Origin: an uncultured Lachnospiraceae bacterium
GTDB lineage: Bacteria; Bacillota; Clostridia; Lachnospirales; Lachnospiraceae
Assembly: GCA_910577015.1 (NCBI GenBank)
Contig: CAJTKU010000009.1
Coordinates: forward strand, 1-64,000
DNA: 64,000 nt
Reading direction: 5' to 3'
In this document: positions 49,239-59,506 of the stretch, piece after piece
Layout of the letters: each line of letters begins with the position of its first letter
Numbering within the stretch: the stretch's first letter is position 1
Translations under genes and position numbers: made by a program
Notes under the pieces: model-generated
Database searches by the model: none
What the model was told of the DNA's origin: nothing
The model's input: the letters and a program-made list of their open reading frames with translations, nothing else

Positions 49239-52200
49239 ATGAGAAAGAGGAGAAAATTTATGAGGGCATGTGCGCTTGCCCTGGCATTTCTGCTGTTGGC
49301 GGCTCCTATGTTCGAGAGCTTCGGCAGTCTTGGGGTTGTACATGCGGAGGAAAGCGCTGGCGCGGAAACAGGGCCGAACCTGATTCAGAACGGCACATTT
49401 GCGGACGGCAGCGGATGGGGGCAGAACGGCAATGTGGAATATGCGGCAGGCAGCGCCCTTGTGCATGTAGGCCCGGCGGAAGGCGCGGACTGGAATCCGG
49501 GTATTTTTCAGGACGGGATTGCCCTGACAGCGGGCGTCACCTATCGGTTTACCATGACGGTCAATGCGGGAATTGACAGAAAAATCATGGTGGCAGAGGA
49601 CCCGGCAAGGGTTTATAAGAGCGTACAGAGCGTGGCGGCGGGACAGGATACCGTTTTTACATATGATTTTACGCCGGCTCAGAGCGGCAGCCAGAAAATA
49701 TATATCTATCTGGGCAAGATGGAAGGGGAGGAACCCTACGAAGCCCATGACGTTACCATTAAGAATGTAAGCCTGACGGCCATCGGCGGCGGAAATGAAG
49801 GCAATGAAGGAAATGGAAACGAAGGAAGCGGAAACGAAGGCGAAGGAAATGAGGGCGGCAGTACCGGTGACAGCGGAACCGGCAACACGCCCGTATCTGA
49901 CGTTAAGGGAAATGTCCTTGTAAACGGTGTTTTTGCCGGTGCAGAGGGCTGGGGCGTAAACGGCCAGGCAGTTGTAGAAAACAATCAGGCAGTGTTTACC
50001 GTAAATGCAGGGGAAGGCGCAGACTGGATGCCCGGTCTTTTTCAGGACGGCGTAAACCTTGCGGCGGAAACCACCTATAAAGTCAGCGTGCTTTTAAATG
50101 CCAGTATGGACCGTCAGGTTATGGTCGGATTTGACAACGGCAGGAAATTTATGCATACGGCGGATGTGGCTGCAGGGGAGGATACTCTTGTCACATACGA
50201 ATTTACCACTGACGGGGCGGAAAACAGCCAGAGATTTTACCTGTACCTCGGCAGGATGGAGGGACAGGAGCCTTATGCTGCCCACACGGTGACGGTAAAG
50301 AGCGCGTCTGTGGTAGCAGTAACGCAGGGCAGCACGCCTGTGCCTGTAGAAAATAATCTGTTGCAAAACGGCATTTTTGCAGATGCAGGCAGCTGGGGCG
50401 TAAACGGTCAGGTAACTTTTGAAGATTACAAGGCAGTGGCAGTCCATACCGGCGGCGCAGACTGGAATCCGGGCATTTATCAGGAGGGCATAAACTTAAA
50501 GGCGGGCACCACATATGATGTGGCTTATACCGTACTGTCTGAAGTAGACAGGAAGGTCATGACCGGATTTGATAACGGCCGTATTTTTATGAACACCGCA
50601 GAAGTAAAGGCTGGGGAGGAAACAGTTGTTTCTTACAGCTTCACAGCGGATACAGACCAGAATAACCAGAAATTTTACATATATTTGGGCAATATGGAGG
50701 GCGAAGCTTATGCAAACCACAGCGTGCAGGTGTCCAATGTAAGCATTGTGGCGCAGGCGCCGGTTGTGCAGCCCCCTGTGGAAACGCCTTCTTATGATGT
50801 GCAGGGAGAGAATCTCCTTTCCGGCCTGAAGGGGCTGTTTGACCCCGAGGAATGGGTTGCCATGGAGATTACAAAGTATGGCAGCAACAATTTTACTTAT
50901 GACATTACCGGCTATGAAGGCTGGCAGGAGTGGCATACAAGGGCGGAGCAGACGGGACTGACCCTGGAGGAAGGAAAAAATTATGTCATTACCTATGACA
51001 TCACCTCCAGCGTGGATAAGACCGCGGTTCTGCATTTAGAGCAGATTACCGGGGAAGGAAGTGAAACCACTTATACCCAGCTCGGGCATTATTGCTACAG
51101 CGTGAAAGCAGGAGAGAGAACCACCATTACTTTCATGACGGGTGTTATGGATAAAACGGTGGACAATGTCCGTTTCTATATCGGACTGGGAATGCCTGCA
51201 AGGGATATTCCCAACAATACGCCGAAGGGCGGGGTACATTTCGTAACCTTACAGGATATTTCCATGTTTGAAACCACCGCAGGTTTTGAACAGGCAGGCT
51301 ACAGCGCCAAATCTGTCAATACTAACGCCCTGCCTGCTCCCGAAGTGCATAACTCCGGCGTGGTAGCGGTATCGGAAAATCTGGAACACAATGCGGTGGG
51401 CCGCGATATGACGCTTACCTTTGCGGAAAATCCCGAGTTTGCGGCGGCCATTACCGGCATTACCGTAAACGGCGCAGCTCTGTCAAAGGATAAATACACG
51501 GTGACAGATAAGACCATTGTATTGGATAAATCCATCTTTACACAGGCCGGCACATATAAGATTCAGATTGCGGCAGGCGAGTTTGAGGCAGCGGATGTCT
51601 ATCAGGTAGTATATGCAGAGGACAAGTGGGTCCTGGACTGGAACGATGAGTTTGGCGGAAACAGCCTAGATATGACAAAATGGGATTATCAGCTTGGCGA
51701 CGGTTCCGATTACGGCGTTGCAGGCTGGGGTAACAATGAGCAGGAATACTACAGGGCAGAAAACCTGACAATAAATAACGGCGTGCTTACCATTGAAGCA
51801 AAACAGCAAAGCTATGGCGGAAAGCCGTATACTTCGGGCCGTATCCGCACCGTAACACAGAGCGGGGAAGATTTGTATGCCACCACCTACGGAAAGGTGG
51901 AGGCCAAAATTAAGATGCCGGAAGGCTCCGGGTTCTGGCCGGCATTCTGGATGCTGCCCGCTACGGATACCTATACCACATGGGCGGCGTCGGGCGAGAT
52001 AGATATTATGGAAGCAAGGGGACGTCAGCCGGGCGTGGTTGACGGCACCATCCACTTCGGGGAGCTTTGGCCGAACAACAAGCCGGACGGAGGCCATTAT
52101 AATTTCCCGGAGGGAGAAGATATCACAGGTTACCATGTGTATGCAGTGGAATGGGATGTGGATTCCATTACCTGGTATGTGGACGGACATGAATACTGTA

Positions 52201-55139
52201 CGTTGACCAACTGGTATTCAAAAGGAAACGGGGAGCCCACCAATTATGCTTATCCGGCGCCTTTTGACGAGCCCTTCTATATCCTGTTAAATCTGGCTGT
52301 GGGCGGTTCCTATGACGGAAACGTGCTGCCTACGGGTGCCGATTTCCCTGCTTCCATGGAAGTGGATTATGTGCGCGTTTACAAAAATGCAGACGGATAC
52401 GATACCGATAACATAAAAATTCCCGTTATTGAGAAAGACACGGAAGCTTTTGAAAGCTATATATGTGATGAAGAGGGCAATTTCCTTGCCGACAAAAACT
52501 TTGATACGGTAAATACGGGCGCCATTACAGACGGCAATGTCAATCCGGAATCAAGGGACTGGTATTTTCTGGTAGGAAACTATGGCGGCGCGGCATCCAT
52601 TTCCAAAAAGAAGGTGGATGACAAAACCTATGCGGCAGTGAATGTGACTGCAGGCGGCAGCCAGAATTATGCGGTGCAGTTGTTGCAGCATTTCCCGCTG
52701 GCAGAGAATTATTCCTACGAAATCAGTTTTGACGCATATGCGTCAAAAGAGCGTGATATCACGGTAAAAGCGGCGGGCGACGGGGATAATAGCTGGGCGG
52801 CTTATTCCAATGCCTTTACTGCAAACCTTACCACGAAGCCCGCGCATTACAGCTATCAGTTTACCATGGGGGCAAAGAGCGACCCGACAGCCCGTCTGGA
52901 GTTTAACATGGGACTGGATACGGGTACGGTATATATTGCCAATGTCAAAGTAACACAGACCGAAATAGTTACGGACAACGATGGCGCAAAAACGCCTCTT
53001 GAAAACGGAAACCATGTTTATAACGGAAGCTTTACTTTAGGAAACGACAGGCTGGCTTACTGGCATGTGGAAGGCGGCAGTGGTACAGGCGCAGGCAGCG
53101 ACAAGAAGCTGGCGCTGGTACCGGATGCAGGAAGCGCAAAAGCATATCAGATGGGTATTGAACTTTTACAATCTGATACTTATGAACTATCCTTTACAGC
53201 GGCCGGTGAAAGTGGTAAAATAGTATCAGTGAAGCTGACGGGAAAAGACGGTGAATATGCGTCTGAGGAATTTGTTCTGACAGGCGGCACGGATAAAAAG
53301 GCATTTACATTCACCATGCCGGAGGGCGTAGGTACGGACAGCGCAGTCCTTACCTTTACCGTGGATGGAAGAACGGTACTGGATGATGTTTCCCTAATCA
53401 GAAAAACCAACCACAATGTGGATTACAGCGATATCAAGGTGTACCCGGTTGCAAACGGAGATTTTGAGCAGGGCGCTGCCGGATGGTCTACCTACGGCAC
53501 GGATATGGGAGTTTTGTCAGAAGACGGCAATCAGTTCGGATACGCCACGGCAGGTCCCAGCGGCAATGCATGGGATAAAATGCTGATTTATGCGGGTGTT
53601 TCCCTGACGCAGGGGCTTACATATGAAGTGAGCTTCAGGGCAAAAGCAGATGTTGACAATCAGACTGTAGAGGCAAAGCTGGAAAATGCTTCCTATGTTG
53701 CAACCTTTGCCCAGAAATTTACGGTAGGATTGGAGTGGCAGGAATATTCCTATACCTTCAAATCCTCCCTGCAGGGCATGGCGGACTTTAAATATTTGTT
53801 AGCGTATGCCGATACACAGGGCAGGATATACTTTGATGATTTGGAAATAAAAGTAGTGGGCGCAGAAATCGGAAAGGCGCCGGCATTTGCTTCAAACGGG
53901 GCAGTGAGGGAAGGCAAGCGTGCCATCTTTACCTACGGGGAGGATGCAGGTTGGGAAGCTGCCGCAAAGACTGTTTATGTGGACGGCGTACAGGTGCCGG
54001 AGCACAGGGTTATCTGGGATACGGAGAACAATACGCTGAGTCTGAAGGCGCTGTCCTTCCCGGGTACAGGAACCCACAGGGTAAGGCTCGTGGCAGAAGG
54101 CTATGATTACATAGAAACAGAGCAGACCATTATCGCGGCGGACGGCAGCGTGCTTGCAAACGGGGATTTTGCAAACGGTACGGACGGCTGGAGTTTCTGG
54201 GCCATTGAGGACGCGCCGGGCAATGCCTGTGCAGAGCTTGATGTCGAAGACGGAAAAGCCCATGTGGCATTCAAGTGGGCGGGGCATAGTGAATGGGGTC
54301 CTGCAACATGGACCATCCAGTTCTCCAACCAGAACGTGGCGTTGGTAAAAGGAAAAGAGTATATCCTGACCTTTGACGCCTCCTCCACCCTTGACAGAAG
54401 TATTGAGGTTTGGGGCAAGGGAGCAGCGGAAACGCTTCTCGGAAGCGTGGAACTTGGCGGGGAAACCGGACAGTATACCATAAGGTTTACCGCAGACGCC
54501 GATTTATACGAATACATCCAGTTCCGTCTGGGCACAACGGCGGATACCATGGATGCTCATGACCTTTATTTTGACAATGTTAAGCTGATTGCTGCCGATG
54601 AGGCAGATGTAGATATGACACCGGACGACCCCGATGACGTGGAAGATGATAAGGATTCCGATGATTCGGAAACCGGCGAGGGAAGCGGGACGCAAACCGG
54701 TAATCAGACAAATTCAGAAAATCAGGCCGGCAGCAGCCAGACCAGCAGCACGGGCCAGGGCGTAAGCAGCAGTCAGGATACGCAGGCAGATGGAAAAGAG
54801 CGTATGCACAGCCCGCAGGATGAAGTAGGGGAGCCTTGGGCAAACAGACAGAGAACGCAAAACGGAAAACAGGAAGAAACGCAGGAGGCATCCGATGCAG
54901 GGCAGGGAGAAGCTGCCGGCGCAGAGGAAGTTGAAGAAAAGGCAGACCAAAGTACGAAGGATAACGATACGGAAGATGGCGGAGAGAGAAAAGAAATTGA
55001 GGAAGAGGAAACGCCTCTTTCCAATGAAAATCTGGGAGGCACAGCACATCATGCAGTCATCTGGCTGGTACTTGGGGCGCTGGCAGCTGCAGCCGTTATT
55101 CTGTTCGTGATAGTACGAAAGTCTGAAAAAGAAGAATAA
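49239..55139 (+). CDS. Multidomain membrane-anchored GH16 glucanase
   Basis: A 1966-residue secreted enzyme. A signal peptide (residues 1-36, VVHAEES at the cleavage site) is followed by three homologous CBM4/9-like modules (about 42-185, 215-365, 372-515; NLIQNGTFADGSGWGQNG starts the first), separated by an NEG-rich linker, and a further beta-sandwich. An Ig-like unit (about 700-785) precedes the GH16 domain (about 790-1070) with the catalytic motif EIDIMEARG: Glu920, Asp922, Glu925. Four further CBM-like modules and a second Ig-like one follow, then an acidic Ser/Asn-rich stretch and a C-terminal membrane helix (VIWLVLGALAAAAVILFVIV). No sortase LPxTG is seen. GH16 members cleave beta-1,3- or mixed-link glucans; laminarin-type substrate is likely from the neighbouring phosphorylases. 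It probably sits on the cell surface. Confidence 0.9.
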   Translation: MRKRRKFMRACALALAFLLLAAPMFESFGSLGVVHAEESAGAETGPNLIQNGTFADGSGWGQNGNVEYAAGSALVHVGPAEGADWNPGIFQDGIALTAGVTYRFTMTVNAGIDRKIMVAEDPARVYKSVQSVAAGQDTVFTYDFTPAQSGSQKIYIYLGKMEGEEPYEAHDVTIKNVSLTAIGGGNEGNEGNGNEGSGNEGEGNEGGSTGDSGTGNTPVSDVKGNVLVNGVFAGAEGWGVNGQAVVENNQAVFTVNAGEGADWMPGLFQDGVNLAAETTYKVSVLLNASMDRQVMVGFDNGRKFMHTADVAAGEDTLVTYEFTTDGAENSQRFYLYLGRMEGQEPYAAHTVTVKSASVVAVTQGSTPVPVENNLLQNGIFADAGSWGVNGQVTFEDYKAVAVHTGGADWNPGIYQEGINLKAGTTYDVAYTVLSEVDRKVMTGFDNGRIFMNTAEVKAGEETVVSYSFTADTDQNNQKFYIYLGNMEGEAYANHSVQVSNVSIVAQAPVVQPPVETPSYDVQGENLLSGLKGLFDPEEWVAMEITKYGSNNFTYDITGYEGWQEWHTRAEQTGLTLEEGKNYVITYDITSSVDKTAVLHLEQITGEGSETTYTQLGHYCYSVKAGERTTITFMTGVMDKTVDNVRFYIGLGMPARDIPNNTPKGGVHFVTLQDISMFETTAGFEQAGYSAKSVNTNALPAPEVHNSGVVAVSENLEHNAVGRDMTLTFAENPEFAAAITGITVNGAALSKDKYTVTDKTIVLDKSIFTQAGTYKIQIAAGEFEAADVYQVVYAEDKWVLDWNDEFGGNSLDMTKWDYQLGDGSDYGVAGWGNNEQEYYRAENLTINNGVLTIEAKQQSYGGKPYTSGRIRTVTQSGEDLYATTYGKVEAKIKMPEGSGFWPAFWMLPATDTYTTWAASGEIDIMEARGRQPGVVDGTIHFGELWPNNKPDGGHYNFPEGEDITGYHVYAVEWDVDSITWYVDGHEYCTLTNWYSKGNGEPTNYAYPAPFDEPFYILLNLAVGGSYDGNVLPTGADFPASMEVDYVRVYKNADGYDTDNIKIPVIEKDTEAFESYICDEEGNFLADKNFDTVNTGAITDGNVNPESRDWYFLVGNYGGAASISKKKVDDKTYAAVNVTAGGSQNYAVQLLQHFPLAENYSYEISFDAYASKERDITVKAAGDGDNSWAAYSNAFTANLTTKPAHYSYQFTMGAKSDPTARLEFNMGLDTGTVYIANVKVTQTEIVTDNDGAKTPLENGNHVYNGSFTLGNDRLAYWHVEGGSGTGAGSDKKLALVPDAGSAKAYQMGIELLQSDTYELSFTAAGESGKIVSVKLTGKDGEYASEEFVLTGGTDKKAFTFTMPEGVGTDSAVLTFTVDGRTVLDDVSLIRKTNHNVDYSDIKVYPVANGDFEQGAAGWSTYGTDMGVLSEDGNQFGYATAGPSGNAWDKMLIYAGVSLTQGLTYEVSFRAKADVDNQTVEAKLENASYVATFAQKFTVGLEWQEYSYTFKSSLQGMADFKYLLAYADTQGRIYFDDLEIKVVGAEIGKAPAFASNGAVREGKRAIFTYGEDAGWEAAAKTVYVDGVQVPEHRVIWDTENNTLSLKALSFPGTGTHRVRLVAEGYDYIETEQTIIAADGSVLANGDFANGTDGWSFWAIEDAPGNACAELDVEDGKAHVAFKWAGHSEWGPATWTIQFSNQNVALVKGKEYILTFDASSTLDRSIEVWGKGAAETLLGSVELGGETGQYTIRFTADADLYEYIQFRLGTTADTMDAHDLYFDNVKLIAADEADVDMTPDDPDDVEDDKDSDDSETGEGSGTQTGNQTNSENQAGSSQTSSTGQGVSSSQDTQADGKERMHSPQDEVGEPWANRQRTQNGKQEETQEASDAGQGEAAGAEEVEEKADQSTKDNDTEDGGERKEIEEEETPLSNENLGGTAHHAVIWLVLGALAAAAVILFVIVRKSEKEE

Positions 55140-55175
55140 AAGGCATCTGTTTTCAAACACAAAGGAGGAGTCGGT

Positions 55176-57599
55176 ATGCCAGAAGGAAAGCAGCTAAAAG
55201 AAAAGGATATGGCGGCAAAAGAAGCTGCAAAGCTTGAAAAACAGGCGGCGAAAGAAGCTGCAAAAAAGGAAAAGCAGGCAGCGAAAGAGGCAGCAAAGCT
55301 TGAAAAGCAGGCGAAACAGCCTGAAATAGAAGCAGCAAAGCTTGAAAAACAGGCGGCGAAAGAAGCTGCAAAAAAGGAAAAACAGGCAGCGAAAGAGGCG
55401 GCAAAGCTTGAAAAACAGGCGGCTAAGGAAGCAGCAAAGCAGGCGGCAGGCGGGGCAAAAAAGGATAATGCGGAAAAAAAGCCTGCTAAGAATAATGTTA
55501 AGCCGGTAAAGAAAAAAGAGAAGCCTGTGAAAGCAGGAAAGCAGCATGCTGCAAGCGTCGTGAAAAAGGCAAAAGGCATCAGCATCAGGGTTCAGTTGTA
55601 TCTGGGCTTCCTGCTTCCTGTGGCATTTATCATCATCGTAGGCGTGGTATCCTATTCCAATGCATCTTCCGGTCTGGTAGCCAACTATGAGGAGTCCGCC
55701 CGCAGCGCCGTGGAAATGACGGCCAGGTGTCTGGACCAAGGCTTTGATTCCGTTGCCGCCATGGTAACGGAGCTGTCCAATGATACCATCATAAAAGGAT
55801 ACGGTCTCGGAGGATATGTCAACAACAGCCAGCAGCAGGCAGCTACCCGAAACAATATCAGGACGCAGATACTGGTAAAACAGGGCATGAACGACGCGGT
55901 ACAGGATATTTATATCATTCCTGTTGCAGATGAAGTTTTTGTCACCAGCAAGACGATAAAAAACGACAATGAGCTGGACAGCTTTATCGATGAAATGGTG
56001 GCGGCAGGAGAGGATTATTTCTTTAAGGACGCCTTTGTAAACTGGGGAAGCGAGCATCCCTATATGGACACAGTGGTCGGCTATACTGCGGAGGATTATA
56101 TCATGTATGCGAGCCGTAAGTTCAGTGCAGGCTCCCTGTACGGCGCCATTGTGGTGGATGTGAAAAACGAGTATGTGCTGGATACCCTCGGACAGCTTGA
56201 TTTCGGAGAGGAATGCCAGATTTCCTTTACCACCAAGGAAGGAAAGACCATCGGCATTAACAATACCATTGATGTGAGCCAGTTAGATATATTCCAGGAT
56301 GCCAGCGTGAGCGGGGAAAGCTTTGTTTCAGGGTATGCCAAAGTTAACAGAGTCAATTATTTCTACATGATAACAAAAAGTTCCACGTCGGAAGCATTAC
56401 TGACAGTGCTTGTACCAAAGTCTTATATTACACAGAAGTCAGACAGCATCCGGCTGCTTACCATCGTGATGGTAGTGATTGCGACGGTGATTGCCTTTAT
56501 CATCAGCAGCCTGATTGTCAGAATCATTGCAAAGAACATTAAAAAGGGAGTTATCACCCTTGGCGATGTTGCACAGGGCAATCTGGTATTAAAGCAAGAA
56601 AAAATTGCCAACAACGAGTTTGGCAAGCTGAGGCTGGCGATTGTCAATACGGCCGAGAGAATCAAGGGGCTGGTGCTTACCGTCAGGAATATGATGACGG
56701 AGGTTTCCTCCTCAGCGGAAAAGGTAAGCGCCTCCAGTGTGGAAATGGATGATATGGTTGCAAAGGTCAATGCTGACATTGATGAAATCGGCAACAATAT
56801 CGAGAAAGAGGATAAAGCAATCAATTCCTGCCACGACCAGATGGAAGAGCTTTCCAAGAAGATTAAGAAGGTCGGCGGCAATGTAGCCGAAACCATGGAA
56901 GGAATTGAAAGCACGAAGAACTCCATTGATAACGGCATGGAGGCAATGGCGGCCATGGCGAGCCAGTCTGAGCGGACGACTGCCGTTACGGACGAGGTGC
57001 GCAACGAGGTTATGAACCTGGGCGGCAAACTGGAAGAAATCCATGCTTTTGTGGACAGTATTGCAAATATAGCTAAGGAAACCAACCTTCTGTCCCTGAA
57101 CGCTTCCATTGAAGCGGCCCGTGCGGGTGAGTTTGGACGCGGTTTCTCCGTTGTTGCAGAGGAAATCAGAAAACTGGCGGACAGTTCCGCAAAGACAGCG
57201 CAGGATATCCAGAAGGAAATCAGTGAAGTTACGGCATCCGCCGACAGCACCGTAGTCAAGGTAAAGGAAGCGCAGAATATTGTGGCAATGCAGAACAAAC
57301 AGGTACAGGATACCGTGGCCGTGTTTGAGCAGATGAATACTTTCATGAAACAGTTTATTGAAAGTCTGGAAATGATTGCTTCCGATATGGAAGAGATGAA
57401 CGGCGACAGGAAGCAGGCGCTTACCTCTATGAGGGAAATCAACGAGATTTCCAGCCAGAATATTGAATTTATCACCAATATCAGCACTTCCATCGAACAG
57501 CAGATGGCGTTTGCAAGGAAGTTGAGCGAGGAGGCTGTGGTATTACAGCAGAATATGGAAGAACTGGAAGGCGCCATCACCACCTTCCGTCTGGAATAA
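55176..57599 (+). CDS. Methyl-accepting chemotaxis protein with KEA-repeat N-terminus
   Basis: An 807-residue receptor. The first 125 residues before the first membrane helix are built of Lys/Glu/Ala repeats (AAKEAAKLEKQ type) predicted as long charged helix in the cytoplasm. Then TM1 (about 135-157), a Cache-like extracellular domain (about 158-420: FVTSKTIKN, YMDTVVGYTAEDYIM), TM2 (about 428-450, IVMVVIATVIAFIISSLIV), HAMP and the signalling hairpin IANIAKETNLLSLNASIEAA with RAGEFGRGFSVVAEEIRKLA. It lies between two glucan-degradation genes, so it may sense sugars or breakdown products. No other chemotaxis or flagellar genes are in the window. AGGAGGAG precedes the start. Confidence 0.92.
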   Translation: MPEGKQLKEKDMAAKEAAKLEKQAAKEAAKKEKQAAKEAAKLEKQAKQPEIEAAKLEKQAAKEAAKKEKQAAKEAAKLEKQAAKEAAKQAAGGAKKDNAEKKPAKNNVKPVKKKEKPVKAGKQHAASVVKKAKGISIRVQLYLGFLLPVAFIIIVGVVSYSNASSGLVANYEESARSAVEMTARCLDQGFDSVAAMVTELSNDTIIKGYGLGGYVNNSQQQAATRNNIRTQILVKQGMNDAVQDIYIIPVADEVFVTSKTIKNDNELDSFIDEMVAAGEDYFFKDAFVNWGSEHPYMDTVVGYTAEDYIMYASRKFSAGSLYGAIVVDVKNEYVLDTLGQLDFGEECQISFTTKEGKTIGINNTIDVSQLDIFQDASVSGESFVSGYAKVNRVNYFYMITKSSTSEALLTVLVPKSYITQKSDSIRLLTIVMVVIATVIAFIISSLIVRIIAKNIKKGVITLGDVAQGNLVLKQEKIANNEFGKLRLAIVNTAERIKGLVLTVRNMMTEVSSSAEKVSASSVEMDDMVAKVNADIDEIGNNIEKEDKAINSCHDQMEELSKKIKKVGGNVAETMEGIESTKNSIDNGMEAMAAMASQSERTTAVTDEVRNEVMNLGGKLEEIHAFVDSIANIAKETNLLSLNASIEAARAGEFGRGFSVVAEEIRKLADSSAKTAQDIQKEISEVTASADSTVVKVKEAQNIVAMQNKQVQDTVAVFEQMNTFMKQFIESLEMIASDMEEMNGDRKQALTSMREINEISSQNIEFITNISTSIEQQMAFARKLSEEAVVLQQNMEELEGAITTFRLE
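55227..55441 (+). repeat. 108-bp direct repeat inside chemoreceptor gene
   Basis: Two near-identical copies of about 95-108 bases start at 55227 and 55335 and encode the same 36-residue Ala/Lys/Glu block. Within each, an 11-residue pattern KEAAKLEKQAA recurs. Confidence 0.88.
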
Positions 57600-57610
57600 T
57601 AGGAGGAATA

Positions 57611-59386
57611 GTGCTTTTGGCAACAGCCTGTCTGACAGGGTGCGGCAAAGAGGACCCGAAGGCGGTATACCAAATAGAAAATTACCATATTGATGCATTG
57701 GGAGAGAACACATATGTGTTCTCTCCTTTGGATGAACCTGAAGAAGTGCAGGCGGCGCTGGACAGACTCTGGCAGGTTCAGGAAGTGAATCAGTTTGGGG
57801 AAGAAAGATATGCCGTTTATTTTTTGCCGGGAGAATATGATGAGTCTATTTCCGTGAAAGTCGGATACTATATGCAGGCAGCCGGACTGGGGTATCTGCC
57901 CGATGATACGGTGCTGCCGGCTTTGAACTGTGATGCCAGATGGCTGGGCGGTGCGGACAATCACAACGCTACCTGCAATTTCTGGCGCGGAGTGGAAAAT
58001 CTGCGGGTTAATTCCAATACCATGTGGGCTGTTTCACAGGCCACCTTTATGCGCAGGGTGCATATAGCAGGCTCCCTTTATCTGCATGATGAGTATGGTT
58101 GGGCGAGCGGCGGTTTTCTTGCGGATTCCGTGGTGGACGGCATAACGGATTCAGGAAGCCAGCAGCAGTGGCTGTCCCGAAACTGCGACTGGGAAAAATG
58201 GCTCGGCGAAAACTGGAACATGGTATTTGCCGGTATTGAACCGGGTAAAGCGCCTGTCGGCACCTGGCCGGCGAAAGCGTACACCACTGTGGAGGTGGTG
58301 GAAGAGATACAGGAGAAGCCGTTCCTTGTCTGGGATGAAGAAGAAGGATTGGGTGTTTTTGTTCCGGCGCGCAGGGAGAATGCCACGGGTGTTTCCTGGC
58401 GTGCGTCAGGAGAAAACCTGGCAAAGGAAGACTTGGCAGGCGCTTTTGTGCCGTTATCGGAATTTTATGTTGCAAAGCCGGAGACAGATACTGCGGAAAC
58501 CTTAAATGCAGCTTTACAGGAAGGGAAGAATCTGTTTTTTACCCCTGGTATATATGAGTTATCGGAAGAACTGCTGGTTGAAAGGGAAGGCTGTATTATT
58601 CTGGGAACCGGGCTGGCGACCCTGCGTCCCCAAAACGGAAACGCCTGTATGAAAGTGACGGCAGCACAAGACGTTATCCTGGCAGGACTGCTGTTTGACG
58701 CGGGATGTGAAAAGTCCCCATTGCTTTTGCAGGTAGGGGAAGCGGATAAGACGGAAGAAAGAGATGGAAAGGAAGATGCGCCTACGGTGCTTTCGGATTT
58801 GTTTTTCCGGGTGGGAGGCGCGCTCACAAAACCTGTTTCCGTGGAAGCCTGTGCAGAAATTAACAATTCCCATGTCCTGGGGGACAATTTCTGGGTGTGG
58901 CGCGCAGACCATGGAACCCAGGTGGGCTGGGACATCAACACGGCTGTGAACGGATTGATTGTAAACGGCGACGATGTTACAATATATGCCCTTATGGTAG
59001 AGCATTTTCAGGAATATCAGACTTTGTGGAGAGGTAACGGCGGAAAGGTTATCATGTATCAGAGTGAGATACCTTATGATGTGCCTTCCCAGTCTGAGTT
59101 TGTAAGCCATGACGGTACGGTAAACGGTTTTGCTTCTTACAAGGTGGAAGAGAATGTGGAAAGCCACGAGGCATGGGGAATCGGCATATATGCATATAAC
59201 AGGGACGCTATTATAGAGATATACAGCGCCATGGAGGCGCCCGAAAAACCGGATATAAAGATACACAATGTCTGTGCGGTAATGATTACCGGCAATCCGG
59301 GAATCAGCCATGTCATCAACGAAGAAGGCGGTCCCTGTTACCGTGCGGGAGTAAGACAGATAATCACAGAATATCTAAAAAAATAA
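57611..59386 (+). CDS. Secreted beta-helix lipoprotein, possible glucan-active enzyme
   Basis: A 591-residue protein with the mark of right-handed beta-helix (pectate-lyase fold) proteins. NFWRGVENLRVNSNTMWAVSQ, LFFTPGIYELSEELLVER, NNSHVLGDNFWVWRADHGTQVGWDIN and NGDDVTIYALMVEHFQEYQT resemble large secreted actinobacterial and clostridial proteins with a coagulation-factor or cyclase misannotation; I suspect a GH55-like exo-glucanase relationship, but I cannot confirm it. The start is a GTG after AGGAGG, giving a very short signal (MLLATACLTGC) with a lipobox but no basic residues, so the true start is uncertain. It lies between the chemoreceptor and the phosphorylases, and a terminator follows. 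Confidence 0.72.
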   Translation: MLLATACLTGCGKEDPKAVYQIENYHIDALGENTYVFSPLDEPEEVQAALDRLWQVQEVNQFGEERYAVYFLPGEYDESISVKVGYYMQAAGLGYLPDDTVLPALNCDARWLGGADNHNATCNFWRGVENLRVNSNTMWAVSQATFMRRVHIAGSLYLHDEYGWASGGFLADSVVDGITDSGSQQQWLSRNCDWEKWLGENWNMVFAGIEPGKAPVGTWPAKAYTTVEVVEEIQEKPFLVWDEEEGLGVFVPARRENATGVSWRASGENLAKEDLAGAFVPLSEFYVAKPETDTAETLNAALQEGKNLFFTPGIYELSEELLVEREGCIILGTGLATLRPQNGNACMKVTAAQDVILAGLLFDAGCEKSPLLLQVGEADKTEERDGKEDAPTVLSDLFFRVGGALTKPVSVEACAEINNSHVLGDNFWVWRADHGTQVGWDINTAVNGLIVNGDDVTIYALMVEHFQEYQTLWRGNGGKVIMYQSEIPYDVPSQSEFVSHDGTVNGFASYKVEENVESHEAWGIGIYAYNRDAIIEIYSAMEAPEKPDIKIHNVCAVMITGNPGISHVINEEGGPCYRAGVRQIITEYLKK

Positions 59387-59396
59387 CACCTTATTG

Positions 59397-59432
59397 AAAA
59401 AAGGTCCATTTCCCAGGAAATGGACTTTTTTT
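59397..59432 (+). terminator. Terminator after beta-helix lipoprotein
   Basis: AAAGGTCCATTTCC pairs with GGAAATGGAC around a short loop and continues into seven T's. It separates the surface-protein transcript from the phosphorylase genes, which need their own promoter. Confidence 0.92.
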
Positions 59433-59506
59433 ATAATGAAAATTAGAAAAATAGGATAGTGTGTTTTTCTTTTTCTGAAAGTATAAGGAAGAAAGAGGAG
59501 AGGATT

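Noticed and set aside
56423..57964. 513-codon minus-strand frame opposite the chemoreceptor
   Set aside because: It lies under the conserved signalling hairpin. Its Ser/Ile-rich sequence mirrors the plus-strand codons and has no start signal.
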